This document shows positions 52,927 to 62,749 of a stretch of DNA of 64,000 bases, piece by piece. Every line of letters starts with the position of its first letter. The stretch's first letter is position 1. The translations under genes and the position numbers were made by a program. A model generated the notes under the pieces. It saw only the letters and a list, made by a program, of their open reading frames with translations, was not told the origin of the DNA and ran no database searches. The stretch covers positions 124,001 to 188,000 of the forward strand of contig NZ_PVTE01000003.1 of NCBI RefSeq assembly GCF_003002825.1, read 5' to 3'. This stretch comes from Spirosoma oryzae (GTDB lineage: Bacteria; Bacteroidota; Bacteroidia; Cytophagales; Spirosomataceae).

Positions 52927-54096
52927 TTAAGAGTCATATACAAAATCTGGCTTATCACCTAATCCATATATCCATTTGTATAGAGTATCGGTAGATTCTG
53001 CTACTTTTCTCCAAGTAAACTTATCGTTTACCAATTTATATCCATTATAGCCAATAATATTCAGTTGATCGCTCGATAGAGCAATCAACTTGTTTATCCC
53101 TAAAGCGATACTATCAGGATCAGTACCTATTTTTATAGCTGCCCCCTTTTCAAATCCTTCAGGTATGTTACAAAAAGGTGTTGCCAGAACAGGTAACTTA
53201 TGAGACCAAGCTTCAAGAATAGCCATCGGTAAACCTTCACTATACGAAGGCAACACAAAGGCATCACTTTTTAAAAAACATTTAGATTTTTCATCACCAT
53301 ATTGTCCACCAATAAAATGCACACTACTACGTATATTCAGCATGTCAGTTAGCTGATTTAAATTAGATAAGTATCTGTAGTCTTTCGTATCTCCAGCAAT
53401 AACTAGTTGCCAATCATGTGAACTAGGTATTGTCTTGCACCATGCGTTAAGCAACACTTCTAAACCTTTTTTCGGATGAATTCTGCTCAGAAATAATAAA
53501 GTTTTGCCTTTTCTTGATGGCAAATTCCACTTATTATCATTTATATGGCTAATACTCGGCAATTCCACTCCATTTGGAATTATGGCAACAGGATTTTTCA
53601 ATCCAAAGTCTCTAATAGCCTTATACTCTTCATCACATAATGCGTATATACATGAGGCATTCTTCAAGTTCTCTTTTTCGTAGAGAGTCAAGACTATCTT
53701 CTTTTTTATTCTAGAACTTTTAAGTTGCCAAATATCAAGCATTCCATGAGGTTGCACTATATATGGTTTACGAAACTTTTTATGGTACAAGCTATTTGCA
53801 TAAGACATATACATCCACATACATTGCGTATGAACAAGATCAGGACTGATTTTATTCATTAGACCGTGTATGTCTGGCGACAAAGCAAGTTTACTCGTAC
53901 ATTTAAATATTTTGTAATTATATACCGGCATTTCACTGTAATGAATTCTATCTTCTTCACTATACTCGTCTTCACATGTCAAGTATTGTACATCGTATCC
54001 ATGGTTCTTCACCAAATTACGACCCAGTGATGTAGACGTGTTAAAAATACCTCCAGAGCTCCTAGAACTAGTTCCTCCTAAAAATAGCACCTTCAT
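52927..54096 (-). CDS. GT4-family glycosyltransferase
   Basis: 389 residues, AT-rich. Rossmann-type N terminus (KVLFLGGTSSRSSGGIFNTS), VHTQCMWMYMSYAN and PHGMLDIWQL, and a C-terminal nucleotide-sugar domain with FLSRIHPKKGLEVLLNAW and the catalytic E(x7)E-like PSYSEGLPMAILEAW. It overlaps the polymerase gene by 29 bases. Predicted to extend the repeat unit of the polysaccharide on the cytoplasmic face. Confidence 0.9.
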   Translation of the reverse strand: MKVLFLGGTSSRSSGGIFNTSTSLGRNLVKNHGYDVQYLTCEDEYSEEDRIHYSEMPVYNYKIFKCTSKLALSPDIHGLMNKISPDLVHTQCMWMYMSYANSLYHKKFRKPYIVQPHGMLDIWQLKSSRIKKKIVLTLYEKENLKNASCIYALCDEEYKAIRDFGLKNPVAIIPNGVELPSISHINDNKWNLPSRKGKTLLFLSRIHPKKGLEVLLNAWCKTIPSSHDWQLVIAGDTKDYRYLSNLNQLTDMLNIRSSVHFIGGQYGDEKSKCFLKSDAFVLPSYSEGLPMAILEAWSHKLPVLATPFCNIPEGFEKGAAIKIGTDPDSIALGINKLIALSSDQLNIIGYNGYKLVNDKFTWRKVAESTDTLYKWIYGLGDKPDFVYDS

Positions 54097-55303
54097 GTTT
54101 TCGTAATTTCTGATAATTGTTGTAAACGAAACATAGTAATCCTGAAAGAAGAAAAAATCTAAAATAGTTTCTTAACGGGTATTGCTGATTAGCAATAAAA
54201 TAGAAGTAGCCAGGAGCACACAATAAATATCCTACTAATTTATTATGTATTAATGATTTATTCATTTGTCTCAATATCACATATAGTAGAAAAAAATATA
54301 AACCAATATACATAAGACCAAATTTATATATCTCTGAATTGGCACCGTAAGGAATATATTCGTGTAACCTCTTTTCATACTTTATATAATCTGTAAAATG
54401 ATCTATTGATGAAGGAAAAGGAGAAAAAGATAGTATTTTATACATTTCAGGATAAAAATCATTAAATCTATCGGCTTCATAAAAAGTCCAAGCTCCTGCA
54501 AATACATTACCTATGATAAAATTATCATCAAATACATTACTGTACTTCATATCGTTTATGTTTAATAGAATCTGTCCAATTCCTTGTAGATCGACTCCTC
54601 TCCCGTATATTACTACTGTGTATGATAATAAAACTCCAAAAATAAGAATAGTTAATATAATATATTTCGCTAGTGTATGTTTTCTAAAAAGCATTACTGA
54701 CAAAAACAAGCTTGCTAATATCAAACCAGATGCTCTAGAGTTAGCCCCTAAATTAAATATGAAAGAAAACAGACCAGTTAATAATAACATTATTTTTTTT
54801 TGCAGTGTCAAATTCATTTTATCCGAAGATCCAAACAAAAATAAAGAAATCATACCATTTAGAATAAGACTTTTGTGATACATAGATAATAACTCATTGC
54901 TTATACCCATTTTCTCAGAATTTACCATCAATAAATATTCATTATTTTTAAAAATAAGTTTAAAATCAATATTCAAGCAAAATATTATAAATAAAACAAA
55001 ATTCAAAGACGCAAATATATTAGTAAAAACCGACATCGATCTGAAATCAACTTCTGATTTTTTTTTAAGTTTATTAATATTAATATTAATGCTAGATACT
55101 ATGCTTATTATCAATATACAAGAATAAAATATGTTTGTACTAAATAAATCATAGTACTTTGTTTTACTATCGTATATTAAATAGTAACAATTGAGTAACG
55201 AGATAGAATTTATTAAAAAAAAATGATTTGATGGCAAATACCACCAGTATTTTTTATTCAAATGAAACAAAAAGTACAATATCAAAAAAAGAGACAATAA
55301 CAT
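54068..55303 (-). CDS. O-antigen/EPS polymerase-like membrane protein (Wzy-like)
   Basis: 411 residues with about ten hydrophobic helices and a large soluble loop (about 255-330, FNDFYPEMYKILSFSPFPSS). This topology is that of Wzy polymerases, which have poor sequence conservation. Very AT-rich coding. Its location between two glycosyltransferases and near a flippase supports the call. Confidence 0.75.
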   Translation of the reverse strand: MLLSLFLILYFLFHLNKKYWWYLPSNHFFLINSISLLNCYYLIYDSKTKYYDLFSTNIFYSCILIISIVSSINININKLKKKSEVDFRSMSVFTNIFASLNFVLFIIFCLNIDFKLIFKNNEYLLMVNSEKMGISNELLSMYHKSLILNGMISLFLFGSSDKMNLTLQKKIMLLLTGLFSFIFNLGANSRASGLILASLFLSVMLFRKHTLAKYIILTILIFGVLLSYTVVIYGRGVDLQGIGQILLNINDMKYSNVFDDNFIIGNVFAGAWTFYEADRFNDFYPEMYKILSFSPFPSSIDHFTDYIKYEKRLHEYIPYGANSEIYKFGLMYIGLYFFLLYVILRQMNKSLIHNKLVGYLLCAPGYFYFIANQQYPLRNYFRFFLLSGLLCFVYNNYQKLRKHEGAIFRRN

Positions 55304-55308
55304 ATCTA

Positions 55309-56376
55309 TTAATATTTCAGAGAAAATGATGCTTTATCTATCATATTTTGCGTCATTAGGTTATCTTTAACATATTTTTTACAATTCAAGCTAAAGTAGT
55401 TTAAAGTATATGAGTTTTGGTTATTCATTGATTGAATCAAATCATCAATATCCTTGGCTATGTATCCATTATAATTATGTACAATATAACTATACTCGAC
55501 GCATTGAGGTATTTCTTTAGATCGCTCAAATGTGAAAATAGGTTTTCCGTAAGCCATAGCTTCCACGATAGACAAGCCTACCCAGCCCGGTTGGAAATAA
55601 ATATCAGATAGCTGAAACAGATCGTCTTTTAAATTCTGATCATATATGGCACCAAAATCTTTGACATTAATGTAATTAGAAAAGTCTGGTTTAAATCTTC
55701 CGTCTCCAATAATTATGTATAAAATATTCATGCTAGCAGTCTTTTCAATTACATCTTTTAACAAATCTGTCCTTCTAGCTTTTTTATCAAATCTAGCACA
55801 ATATATCACCACCAATGAATCTTCTATATTATGTTTTTTTCTTAGAAGGTCTCTTTCAATAGATGGCTTCTCTAAAAGCGAGGAAATATTGGATATTGTG
55901 TTATCCAACGATTTTGCTGAAATACTGGGAATACGACTCTTCCACAATTGCAGCTCTGCATCAGTGTAAAACCACACTTCATCGGCTAAGTATATCATCA
56001 TTTTCTTTATGATGTTAATTTTATGAGTCTCGTACTCGTAGTTTTCTATTGATATACCATGTCCCCATAAAATTATTTTTTTTCCATGAAGAAACTTAGT
56101 TATCAACAATATCCATGTACTTATGTGATATGGAGTTAACATAAGAATTAGTATTTTGTATTTTTTAACTAATAATTTGGTTATACTATAATATATAAAT
56201 TGCCCAAAAGAAATTTTAAAAATAGGATTAGAACCCATCTTTGACTTATCAAAGATATTCTTTTTTATATAATGCTCGCTTTCATAGCAGTATATATCTA
56301 TTTTATATATTTTTTTCAATTCAAAAAAAAACGTATGTCTATAAGACGGAATTAGAGGTTGTATTATCGCAATCAT
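55309..56376 (-). CDS. GT4-family glycosyltransferase
   Basis: 355 residues. N-terminal domain with IIQPLIPSYRHTFFFEL and KKIILWGHGISIEN, C-terminal domain with VVIYCARFDKKARRTDLL, LYIIIGDGRF and the E(x7)E-type YFQPGWVGLSIVEAMAYGKP. It overlaps the flippase gene by 38 bases and is followed by the polymerase gene after 5 bases, so it belongs to the same transcript. Confidence 0.88.
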   Translation of the reverse strand: MIAIIQPLIPSYRHTFFFELKKIYKIDIYCYESEHYIKKNIFDKSKMGSNPIFKISFGQFIYYSITKLLVKKYKILILMLTPYHISTWILLITKFLHGKKIILWGHGISIENYEYETHKINIIKKMMIYLADEVWFYTDAELQLWKSRIPSISAKSLDNTISNISSLLEKPSIERDLLRKKHNIEDSLVVIYCARFDKKARRTDLLKDVIEKTASMNILYIIIGDGRFKPDFSNYINVKDFGAIYDQNLKDDLFQLSDIYFQPGWVGLSIVEAMAYGKPIFTFERSKEIPQCVEYSYIVHNYNGYIAKDIDDLIQSMNNQNSYTLNYFSLNCKKYVKDNLMTQNMIDKASFSLKY

Positions 56377-57679
56377 TTTTGATTATATTTTTTTCTCGGA
56401 AAATCTTTTTAACTTGAAACAAGAGTAGTACTAGCATAATAATATCAATGAATAATATTATATATCCTGTAAAATTTATGCCAATATTTTTTATGTAAAA
56501 AAACTGTAAAACAAAACCTAACACACTCACAGCGGGAAAACAGAGCAATATATTTGATTTATTTATTGATAGAGGTAACATACTCATCGTATTCCAGACA
56601 GTATGGATAAGGGCACTAATTACCATCGCCATTATAAAACCATCAGATATACTTAAATCTTTGTGAAGCCATAGAACAAATAGTTTTTCGTAGTTAATTA
56701 TTATAAAAATACTAATTAAGGTTGATAAAAACAGTACTTTATATAAAGTATGTCTAAATATAATCTTTGCTTCTAATAGTTTATTGTTTAACAATAATAT
56801 ATTGTACTTAGACATAGTTGGCAAGTACATGACACTCATTAATGACCGAATAGTGTTGACCATTGTTCTTGTGGTATTAAATTTTACTACCTCGCTAGGT
56901 CCCAACACCTTTCCGACAATGAATGTATTACCTTGTATTATCAGACCAAAACCTAAGTTGTATACAGTATGATTCATGGCACTAAAGAACAAAGATTTTT
57001 GAAATTTCACCTCTCTTAAAAATCCATATTCATAATTATCATATTTACTTAACTTTGCAATAGTCATAATTAATAATAATATTCTAATAACAATAAATAA
57101 ACACGACATAAAAATCAAGCTCATATTCAACAATAAAGAAGAAACAGTAACTACTAAGTCTAAAGCGTAATTTATCAGTAAAAACTTCTGATACATATAA
57201 TATTTATCCAGTACTCTATAAAAAGATATATTAAAATTGAATAGTACAGAAACTACCACATTAGATAATAGTAATAATAGTATCAAATTTACCTCAAAAA
57301 TATTCATTACTTTAATATTTAGTAGTTTTGAGAAATTAATAAATATTGTACTTACAAAGAAGAGCACAATGACTACTATTCCTACTATCAAAATTATATA
57401 ATTCGTAGATTTGAAAAGCTTTGACATTTTTTCATATTCTTTTGAAATGTTGTAGGCGGATATTTGGTTGGAAACTGAAGCTGTTAGTCCCATATCGCTT
57501 AACATCAGATAATTAGGGATTGTCGTAAGCATTATCCATTCACCATACATTTGTTCTCCCAACACTGAAATAAATAGTGGTATAACCAGTACCTGTGAAA
57601 AAATCAGTAGAATTTTTATTAGAATTCCATAAATTAAATCTTTCGAAAATAGACGAGTCAAATTATCTGAAGTAATCAT
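56339..57679 (-). CDS. Polysaccharide flippase (Wzx/MATE-like)
   Basis: 446 residues with about 12 to 14 membrane helices; N-terminal RLFSKDLIYGILIKILLIFS then GEQMYGEWIMLTTIPNYLML is the classical start of Wzx/PST flippases. It moves the lipid-linked repeat unit to the periplasm. Very AT-rich. The overlap with the downstream glycosyltransferase suggests coupling. Confidence 0.85.
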   Translation of the reverse strand: MITSDNLTRLFSKDLIYGILIKILLIFSQVLVIPLFISVLGEQMYGEWIMLTTIPNYLMLSDMGLTASVSNQISAYNISKEYEKMSKLFKSTNYIILIVGIVVIVLFFVSTIFINFSKLLNIKVMNIFEVNLILLLLLSNVVVSVLFNFNISFYRVLDKYYMYQKFLLINYALDLVVTVSSLLLNMSLIFMSCLFIVIRILLLIMTIAKLSKYDNYEYGFLREVKFQKSLFFSAMNHTVYNLGFGLIIQGNTFIVGKVLGPSEVVKFNTTRTMVNTIRSLMSVMYLPTMSKYNILLLNNKLLEAKIIFRHTLYKVLFLSTLISIFIIINYEKLFVLWLHKDLSISDGFIMAMVISALIHTVWNTMSMLPLSINKSNILLCFPAVSVLGFVLQFFYIKNIGINFTGYIILFIDIIMLVLLLFQVKKIFREKNIIKNDCDNTTSNSVL

Positions 57680-57726
57680 CTACTCAAATCAATAATTACG
57701 TATTGAAGTATATTTATGAAGTACAC

Positions 57727-58395
57727 TTACCATGCATTTCTGTCTCTTTTAATCATTGAAACAATTGTGAGCCAGCATACCCATAAATCTAGCATAAATG
57801 ACTTTTTTCTATTGTAGAAGCGATCATATTTAACTCTATGTTTCATCTTGATCAATAGATCAGTTTCTCCTCGACATCCTCTCACTTGAGCAAGACCAGT
57901 TATACCAGGTTTTACTCGGTATCGTTTACGATAGTCTGGCATTGTATTCCAGAATTGAGCGCTGTGTGGTAATGCATGAGGGCGTGGGCCCACAATACTC
58001 ATTTCCCCTTTTAATACATTTAGGAACTGTGGCATTTCATCCAGATTGGTTCTTCGTAAGAATCGGCCAATAGGTGTCACTCGATCATCGTTCTTAATAG
58101 CCTGCCTGAATGACGCAGTAGGATTATGTGTCATGGTCCGAAACTTCAGGCAATTAAAGGCCGCACCCCGATACCCTGTCCGCTTCTGCACATATAGAAT
58201 AGGGCCTTTTGAGGTTAGCCGGATGATAATCCCCACGAGGGGGATCAACCAAGATAAAATCATCAGCGTAACGAGCAGGGAAAAGCATATATCAAAAATG
58301 CGCTTCCCGGTTTGCTGATACGTAAACTCGCTGCGCTTTGACCCTAGCTCAGCGTATACATACAAGGGCTTGTAATGTGAGTCAAGACTAAGCAT
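57727..58395 (-). CDS. Initiating undecaprenyl-phosphate sugar transferase
   Basis: 222 residues, one reentrant or membrane helix at about 34-58 (DICFSLLVTLMILSWLIPLV), then the catalytic PGT core: KFRTMTHNP, RVTPIGRFLRRTNLDEMPQF, GEMSIVGPRPH and KPGITGLAQVRG. It puts the first sugar phosphate onto the lipid carrier. It is the short form without the N-terminal four-helix part seen in WcaJ/WbaP. Located directly after wzc, at the GC shift. Confidence 0.92.
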   Translation of the reverse strand: MLSLDSHYKPLYVYAELGSKRSEFTYQQTGKRIFDICFSLLVTLMILSWLIPLVGIIIRLTSKGPILYVQKRTGYRGAAFNCLKFRTMTHNPTASFRQAIKNDDRVTPIGRFLRRTNLDEMPQFLNVLKGEMSIVGPRPHALPHSAQFWNTMPDYRKRYRVKPGITGLAQVRGCRGETDLLIKMKHRVKYDRFYNRKKSFMLDLWVCWLTIVSMIKRDRNAW

Positions 58396-58455
58396 ATCAG
58401 TTTAAGAGGCTATGTGGATATAACAGTATTTTACATGCTAGAAACTCAGCCGGCT

Positions 58456-60789
58456 TCAAGCGCCACTATTCAGTTGGCCTTTTTTACTAGAGCCACCATA
58501 GTAGTCACCATAGCTGTAATTGTAGTAGTATGATTCGCCCTCGCCCACACCATTCAGAATGATACTCAGCTTTTGAAAACGGTTTTCCTTATACAGCGTA
58601 TCGACCATTTTCAGGTGGTTCTTCGGCGTGTGATCATGCCGCACCAGGAACATGGTCGCATCGGCAAAAGGAGCAATCAATTGCGAGTCGGTGACCAAAC
58701 CTACCGGTGGCGAATCGACGAGGACATAATCGAACCGCTCTTTCAGATCGCTAAATAGTTGAGTCATACGGGGAGAACTTAATAATTCAGCCGGGTTTGG
58801 TGGTAGCGGCCCCGCCGTAATGATGTAGTAGTTCTCGTACCCCATGATCGGCTGTAACAACTCGTCGACGGTTGCCTCACCAATCAGATAGTTGCTCAGC
58901 CCTACCCGATTTTCCATGTGCAGGCTCTTGTGTAGCTTGGGCTTGCGCAAGTCCATTTCCAAGATCACCGTCGGGCGATCAACCAGCGCCAGACTAGCAC
59001 CCAGATTCAGCGAGATAAACGATTTACCCTCGCCACTGATGCTCGACGTAAAAAGTAGCACCTGACTTTCGTGCGGGTCGGACCGTAAAAACTGAAGATT
59101 CGTCCGGATGGCCCGGATTTGTTCACCAACGACCGATTGTATCCGGGGTCTGAACACCAGGTTGTCGGCCGTCAGTTGACGACTTTTCACCACTTCGCCC
59201 ACGATGGGAACCTGCGTCGCTTCTTCAACGTCCGACCGACGCAGTACCCGGTTATTCAGGGCATCTTTAGCGGTAATGAATCCGATGGGAATCAGCATCC
59301 CAAAAGCAGCAAATAGGGCAAATATCGTCATCTTGACCGGCTTGATGGGTTTGCTACCGGTACGGGCCGTATCCACCGTTCGGCTATCCGATACCGTCGA
59401 AGCCGCCGATAGCGCTGTTTCTTCCCGCTTTTGTAGCAGGTAGGTATACAGCCCGTTTTTGATGGCCTGCTGCCGGGTAATGTTCAGGAGCGCACGCTCC
59501 TTGCCGGGCACAGTACGAATCATGTTCTCAATCCGCTTGTTGTTGGCAACCAGTTGGCTCTGATTACTGGTCAGCTGCTGCCGAATCGTCTGCACGTTTT
59601 CGCCGATGCTGGCCTTCATCGTTTTCAACTGACTATCCAGCGATTGCAACAGCGGGTTGTTCGGCGACATGGTGCGTGATACCTCTTCCCGCTTCAACTC
59701 CAGCTCGGCTACTTTCGTCAGTAGACCCGTCAAAATGGGGTCACTAAATCCTAGCGTGGCCGGGGCCAATCCTTTTTCGTTCGATTGGTTTTGAATGTAC
59801 CGCTCAATATCATTCAGGGCACCGAGCCGCATATTCGTCTCCGTAAGCTGCGTATCATTTTCTTTGACCGTCGTCAGAAACGTTTGTGCCTGAACGCTCA
59901 GGTCCGTAATCCCCTGCGTTGATTTATAGAGTTCAACCTCTTTCTCCACGGTCGACAGTTCGCCCGAAATCAGCGCCAGTCGATCTTCGATAAAGTTGAG
60001 CGTGTTGTTTGCTTCTTTATTCTTATCAACGATAGCTTCCCGATTGTACTCGCTGATCAATTGGTTCAGAATGGCTTCGCCCTTGTCCGGCACGGTTTCT
60101 TCAAGCGTCATCACCAACACTGTCGATTGTTTCGTCGTTGGCTCCACGTTCAAATCAGCCAGATAGCCCTCCACCGCCCCTGCGTGGGCAGTTACAGTTA
60201 CGATGATAGGTTTCAGGGCACTCGCCAGCGGCTTGCGAGCAAATACGCGCAGTTGGCCGTAGGGTGTCCTGATACTTTGATTGATGGGGTAAGCGGTTCC
60301 GTTCAGCTTAACCGTCTTCCCATCCACGAAGGAGATTTCCAGTTCTTCATTATACAGCTCCGACACCGGCTTTTCTACCAGCAAGCGAATCGGCGATTCA
60401 TTGTAGATCTCTTCGTTAATGGTCTTTGTCGGGTGGTAATAGCGCACGTCCAGCCCCAGGTTCTTAACGACCCGATCCATCAGTGTGAAGGACTTCAGGA
60501 TTTCCATTTCGTTCTCCACCACCTTGCTGCCGCTGAACAGATCGAGCTCTTTCATCAGACTCTCCTGCCCCATGCCTTTCTTTTCGTCTTTGATCAGCAG
60601 GCTCGCCTGTACCTTATAGACAGGTGGCTGGTATAGCGAATACACGTAGCCGGCCCCCAGTGCCAGTAGCAGCGACGCCACAAACCAGGGCCAATTGCGC
60701 ACATAGCGCATGAGCATGGCCCGCAGATTAACCTGTGGCTCGATCTCGTAAGCCTGGTAAGGAATATATGAGTTTGGATTCGTAACCAT
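58456..60789 (-). CDS. wzc: Tyrosine autokinase/chain-length regulator Wzc
   Basis: 777 residues from ATG 60789 (an earlier in-frame start at 60825 overlaps wza). Wzz domain with two membrane helices (WFVASLLLALGAGYVY near 40 and the second near 500), a long coiled-coil region, and a cytoplasmic BY-kinase domain with Walker A SISGEGKSF, Walker A' ILEMDLRKPK and a Tyr-rich tail (ESYYYNYSYGDYYGG). It controls polymerisation and export together with Wza. Phosphorylation of the Tyr tail is the known control. Confidence 0.93.
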   Translation of the reverse strand: MVTNPNSYIPYQAYEIEPQVNLRAMLMRYVRNWPWFVASLLLALGAGYVYSLYQPPVYKVQASLLIKDEKKGMGQESLMKELDLFSGSKVVENEMEILKSFTLMDRVVKNLGLDVRYYHPTKTINEEIYNESPIRLLVEKPVSELYNEELEISFVDGKTVKLNGTAYPINQSIRTPYGQLRVFARKPLASALKPIIVTVTAHAGAVEGYLADLNVEPTTKQSTVLVMTLEETVPDKGEAILNQLISEYNREAIVDKNKEANNTLNFIEDRLALISGELSTVEKEVELYKSTQGITDLSVQAQTFLTTVKENDTQLTETNMRLGALNDIERYIQNQSNEKGLAPATLGFSDPILTGLLTKVAELELKREEVSRTMSPNNPLLQSLDSQLKTMKASIGENVQTIRQQLTSNQSQLVANNKRIENMIRTVPGKERALLNITRQQAIKNGLYTYLLQKREETALSAASTVSDSRTVDTARTGSKPIKPVKMTIFALFAAFGMLIPIGFITAKDALNNRVLRRSDVEEATQVPIVGEVVKSRQLTADNLVFRPRIQSVVGEQIRAIRTNLQFLRSDPHESQVLLFTSSISGEGKSFISLNLGASLALVDRPTVILEMDLRKPKLHKSLHMENRVGLSNYLIGEATVDELLQPIMGYENYYIITAGPLPPNPAELLSSPRMTQLFSDLKERFDYVLVDSPPVGLVTDSQLIAPFADATMFLVRHDHTPKNHLKMVDTLYKENRFQKLSIILNGVGEGESYYYNYSYGDYYGGSSKKGQLNSGA

Positions 60790-60799
60790 ATCGTTGGTG

Positions 60800-61603
60800 T
60801 TAGAAGCGGCTGGCAATGATGGCAATAAAGGATAGAGTACTCAGAATAATTGGCAACACCTGATAGGTACGGTCGGCGTTGGCAACGCGTGCTTTACCAG
60901 GCTCGATGTACACGACATCGTTGGGATGTAAATAGTAGTAGGGTGATTTGAACAGGTCCCGTTTTGTCAGGTCGACGCGGTTGAACGTCCGCAGTCCATT
61001 CTCTTCGCGGATGATCAGCACGTTGTCCCGACGACCGTAAATAGTGATATCACCAGCCAGGCCCAGGGCTGCGGGTAAGGTAATCTGCTCATTAGTAATC
61101 GAAAAAAGCGACGGCCGGGCAACCTCACCCGTGACGGATATCTGAAAATTAAGATTTCGTACGTTTACGGTCGGTTCTTTCAAAAAGTCAAGCAGTTTCT
61201 GACGGATCTGCGCTGCTGCCTGCGTGTTTGTAAGTCCTGCTACTTTTTGACGCCCGATCAGTGGCAACTCAATCTGACCATCCTCACCAACCAGGTATCC
61301 TGGCGTATAAGGCATAGACGCAGTTTGTGAATTTTGTCCAGCCGTCGTTCCCGACATAGCCGTAATGGCAGCGTATGGATTAAAAAAGGCAGTTGCTTCC
61401 GGACTTAAACTACTCACCTGCACGGATAAAACATCCCCTACTTTAACGGTCGAAACATAAGGAGTGGCCAGTGCAATCGTGTCTTTGCCCGAAGCATCTT
61501 TCTGGTACAGGGCGAGTTCTTTACTGGAAATGCAGCTCGAAAAACTCACGCACAAACCCAAAAACCAACAAACTGCCTGTGCCCGCATGTTGCGCAAATT
61601 CAT
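60800..61603 (-). CDS. wza: Outer-membrane polysaccharide export lipoprotein Wza
   Basis: 267 residues. Lipobox FSSC around residues 21-24 after a signal peptide, then the poly_export domain (VSTVKVGDVLSVQVSSLSPE) and SLBB-like repeats (VTGEVARPSLFSI, DVVYIEPGKARV). A C-terminal hydrophobic helix follows (LPIILSTLSFIAIIASRF). It is shorter than E. coli Wza and forms the export channel with Wzc, whose gene starts 10 bases downstream. Confidence 0.93.
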   Translation of the reverse strand: MNLRNMRAQAVCWFLGLCVSFSSCISSKELALYQKDASGKDTIALATPYVSTVKVGDVLSVQVSSLSPEATAFFNPYAAITAMSGTTAGQNSQTASMPYTPGYLVGEDGQIELPLIGRQKVAGLTNTQAAAQIRQKLLDFLKEPTVNVRNLNFQISVTGEVARPSLFSITNEQITLPAALGLAGDITIYGRRDNVLIIREENGLRTFNRVDLTKRDLFKSPYYYLHPNDVVYIEPGKARVANADRTYQVLPIILSTLSFIAIIASRF

Positions 61604-61620
61604 ACTATCGCGTCAATTAA

Positions 61621-62727
61621 CTACTGATACTGATTTTGTAAATAATGCTGTTGGTACTGCCGAAGCAGCGCATCCAGTTGATAGCCGACTCGATAACGAG
61701 TGGCAATACTATAGCCCCGAGTATACGCATATTCCCAGCGAAACTCTTCGGTAGTCCGAAGACGAACACGGTTGGTCTGTGCGATACGTCCGGGCGGAAT
61801 TGGAATCGCGAAGTTGAAACCACCCGTTGTTCCATCCCCCGTTTTTACGGCGAAAAAGCCTACTTCTACATTGCCCATTTGCCGAATGACGTCCAGTCGC
61901 GCACCCCGGTCCTGGTACATGTATTGCCCCCCCGACAGTTTGATGGTTACATCGCGCGATGGAATGCGGTAGGCTACATCAGCCAGCACGATCAGGTTTT
62001 GCAACGACTCATAGTAGAAACCGCTTTGAGGAAAGTAGTAGAACCCGGTATAACCTGATTCAAGGCCAAATGACCAGTTTTTTGTCAGATCAGTATGGCG
62101 ATACTGTACATTGACACCGTACTGATCATTGTAAAACAGCCCCGCCGACAGACTCATGAAGTTCGCTCCATCCAACGCCAGAAACTGATTCAAAAACGTT
62201 GGGGCCGGTCGCACGTTCAGGCTTTGGTTGTCCAGGTGATTCACGATTGGAAACAGCACGCCCCAGTTCAATACCAGCCCACGGCTCAGATACAACTGGC
62301 TTTGCAACAACAGATTCGTTTTACTTTCAAGGGGGCGCTCACGAAAACCAAATTGAGCAATGAACTCTGGTTGAAGCCGAAAATCAAGTTTATACCGTCG
62401 GCTGTCGAATTTCCGTTCCCTTACCCAGTCTGCTCTCTCTTTTCGGGAAAGAATCGTCGTTGTAATTGTTTCGCCTAATCGATAGCGAGCAATCGGCACG
62501 CCCTGGTAAAGCGGTATAAATTCGTTTACACCTAGCGGGGCCAGTAACTCAGACAATTCCAGCAAACCAACCACAGGATTGCGGTACAATCGTTGTTCAT
62601 AAGCCACCAGATGCCTTGCGCTATCGACCGATACATTTTCAAAATGCTGCAACGTATTACGCTGCTGCGCAAAACCGATCGTGACAAAGCAAAGCCAGAC
62701 CACCCATAGTATCGATGTCTTTCGCAT
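61621..62727 (-). CDS. YjbH-like beta-barrel protein, C-terminal half
   Basis: 368 residues from ATG 62727 with a signal peptide (LWVVWLCFVTIGFA). The C-terminal half has barrel-like strands (WSFGLESGYTGFYYFPQSGF, YDQGARLDV-like QDRGARLDVIRQMGNVEV) and ends with aromatic-rich strands. It resembles the second part of the YjbH exopolysaccharide barrel; the first part is encoded by the next gene. Both lie upstream of wza, so a link to export across the outer membrane is likely. Confidence 0.7.
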   Translation of the reverse strand: MRKTSILWVVWLCFVTIGFAQQRNTLQHFENVSVDSARHLVAYEQRLYRNPVVGLLELSELLAPLGVNEFIPLYQGVPIARYRLGETITTTILSRKERADWVRERKFDSRRYKLDFRLQPEFIAQFGFRERPLESKTNLLLQSQLYLSRGLVLNWGVLFPIVNHLDNQSLNVRPAPTFLNQFLALDGANFMSLSAGLFYNDQYGVNVQYRHTDLTKNWSFGLESGYTGFYYFPQSGFYYESLQNLIVLADVAYRIPSRDVTIKLSGGQYMYQDRGARLDVIRQMGNVEVGFFAVKTGDGTTGGFNFAIPIPPGRIAQTNRVRLRTTEEFRWEYAYTRGYSIATRYRVGYQLDALLRQYQQHYLQNQYQ

Positions 62728-62749
62728 CCACGCGCCTACCTGATCACGA

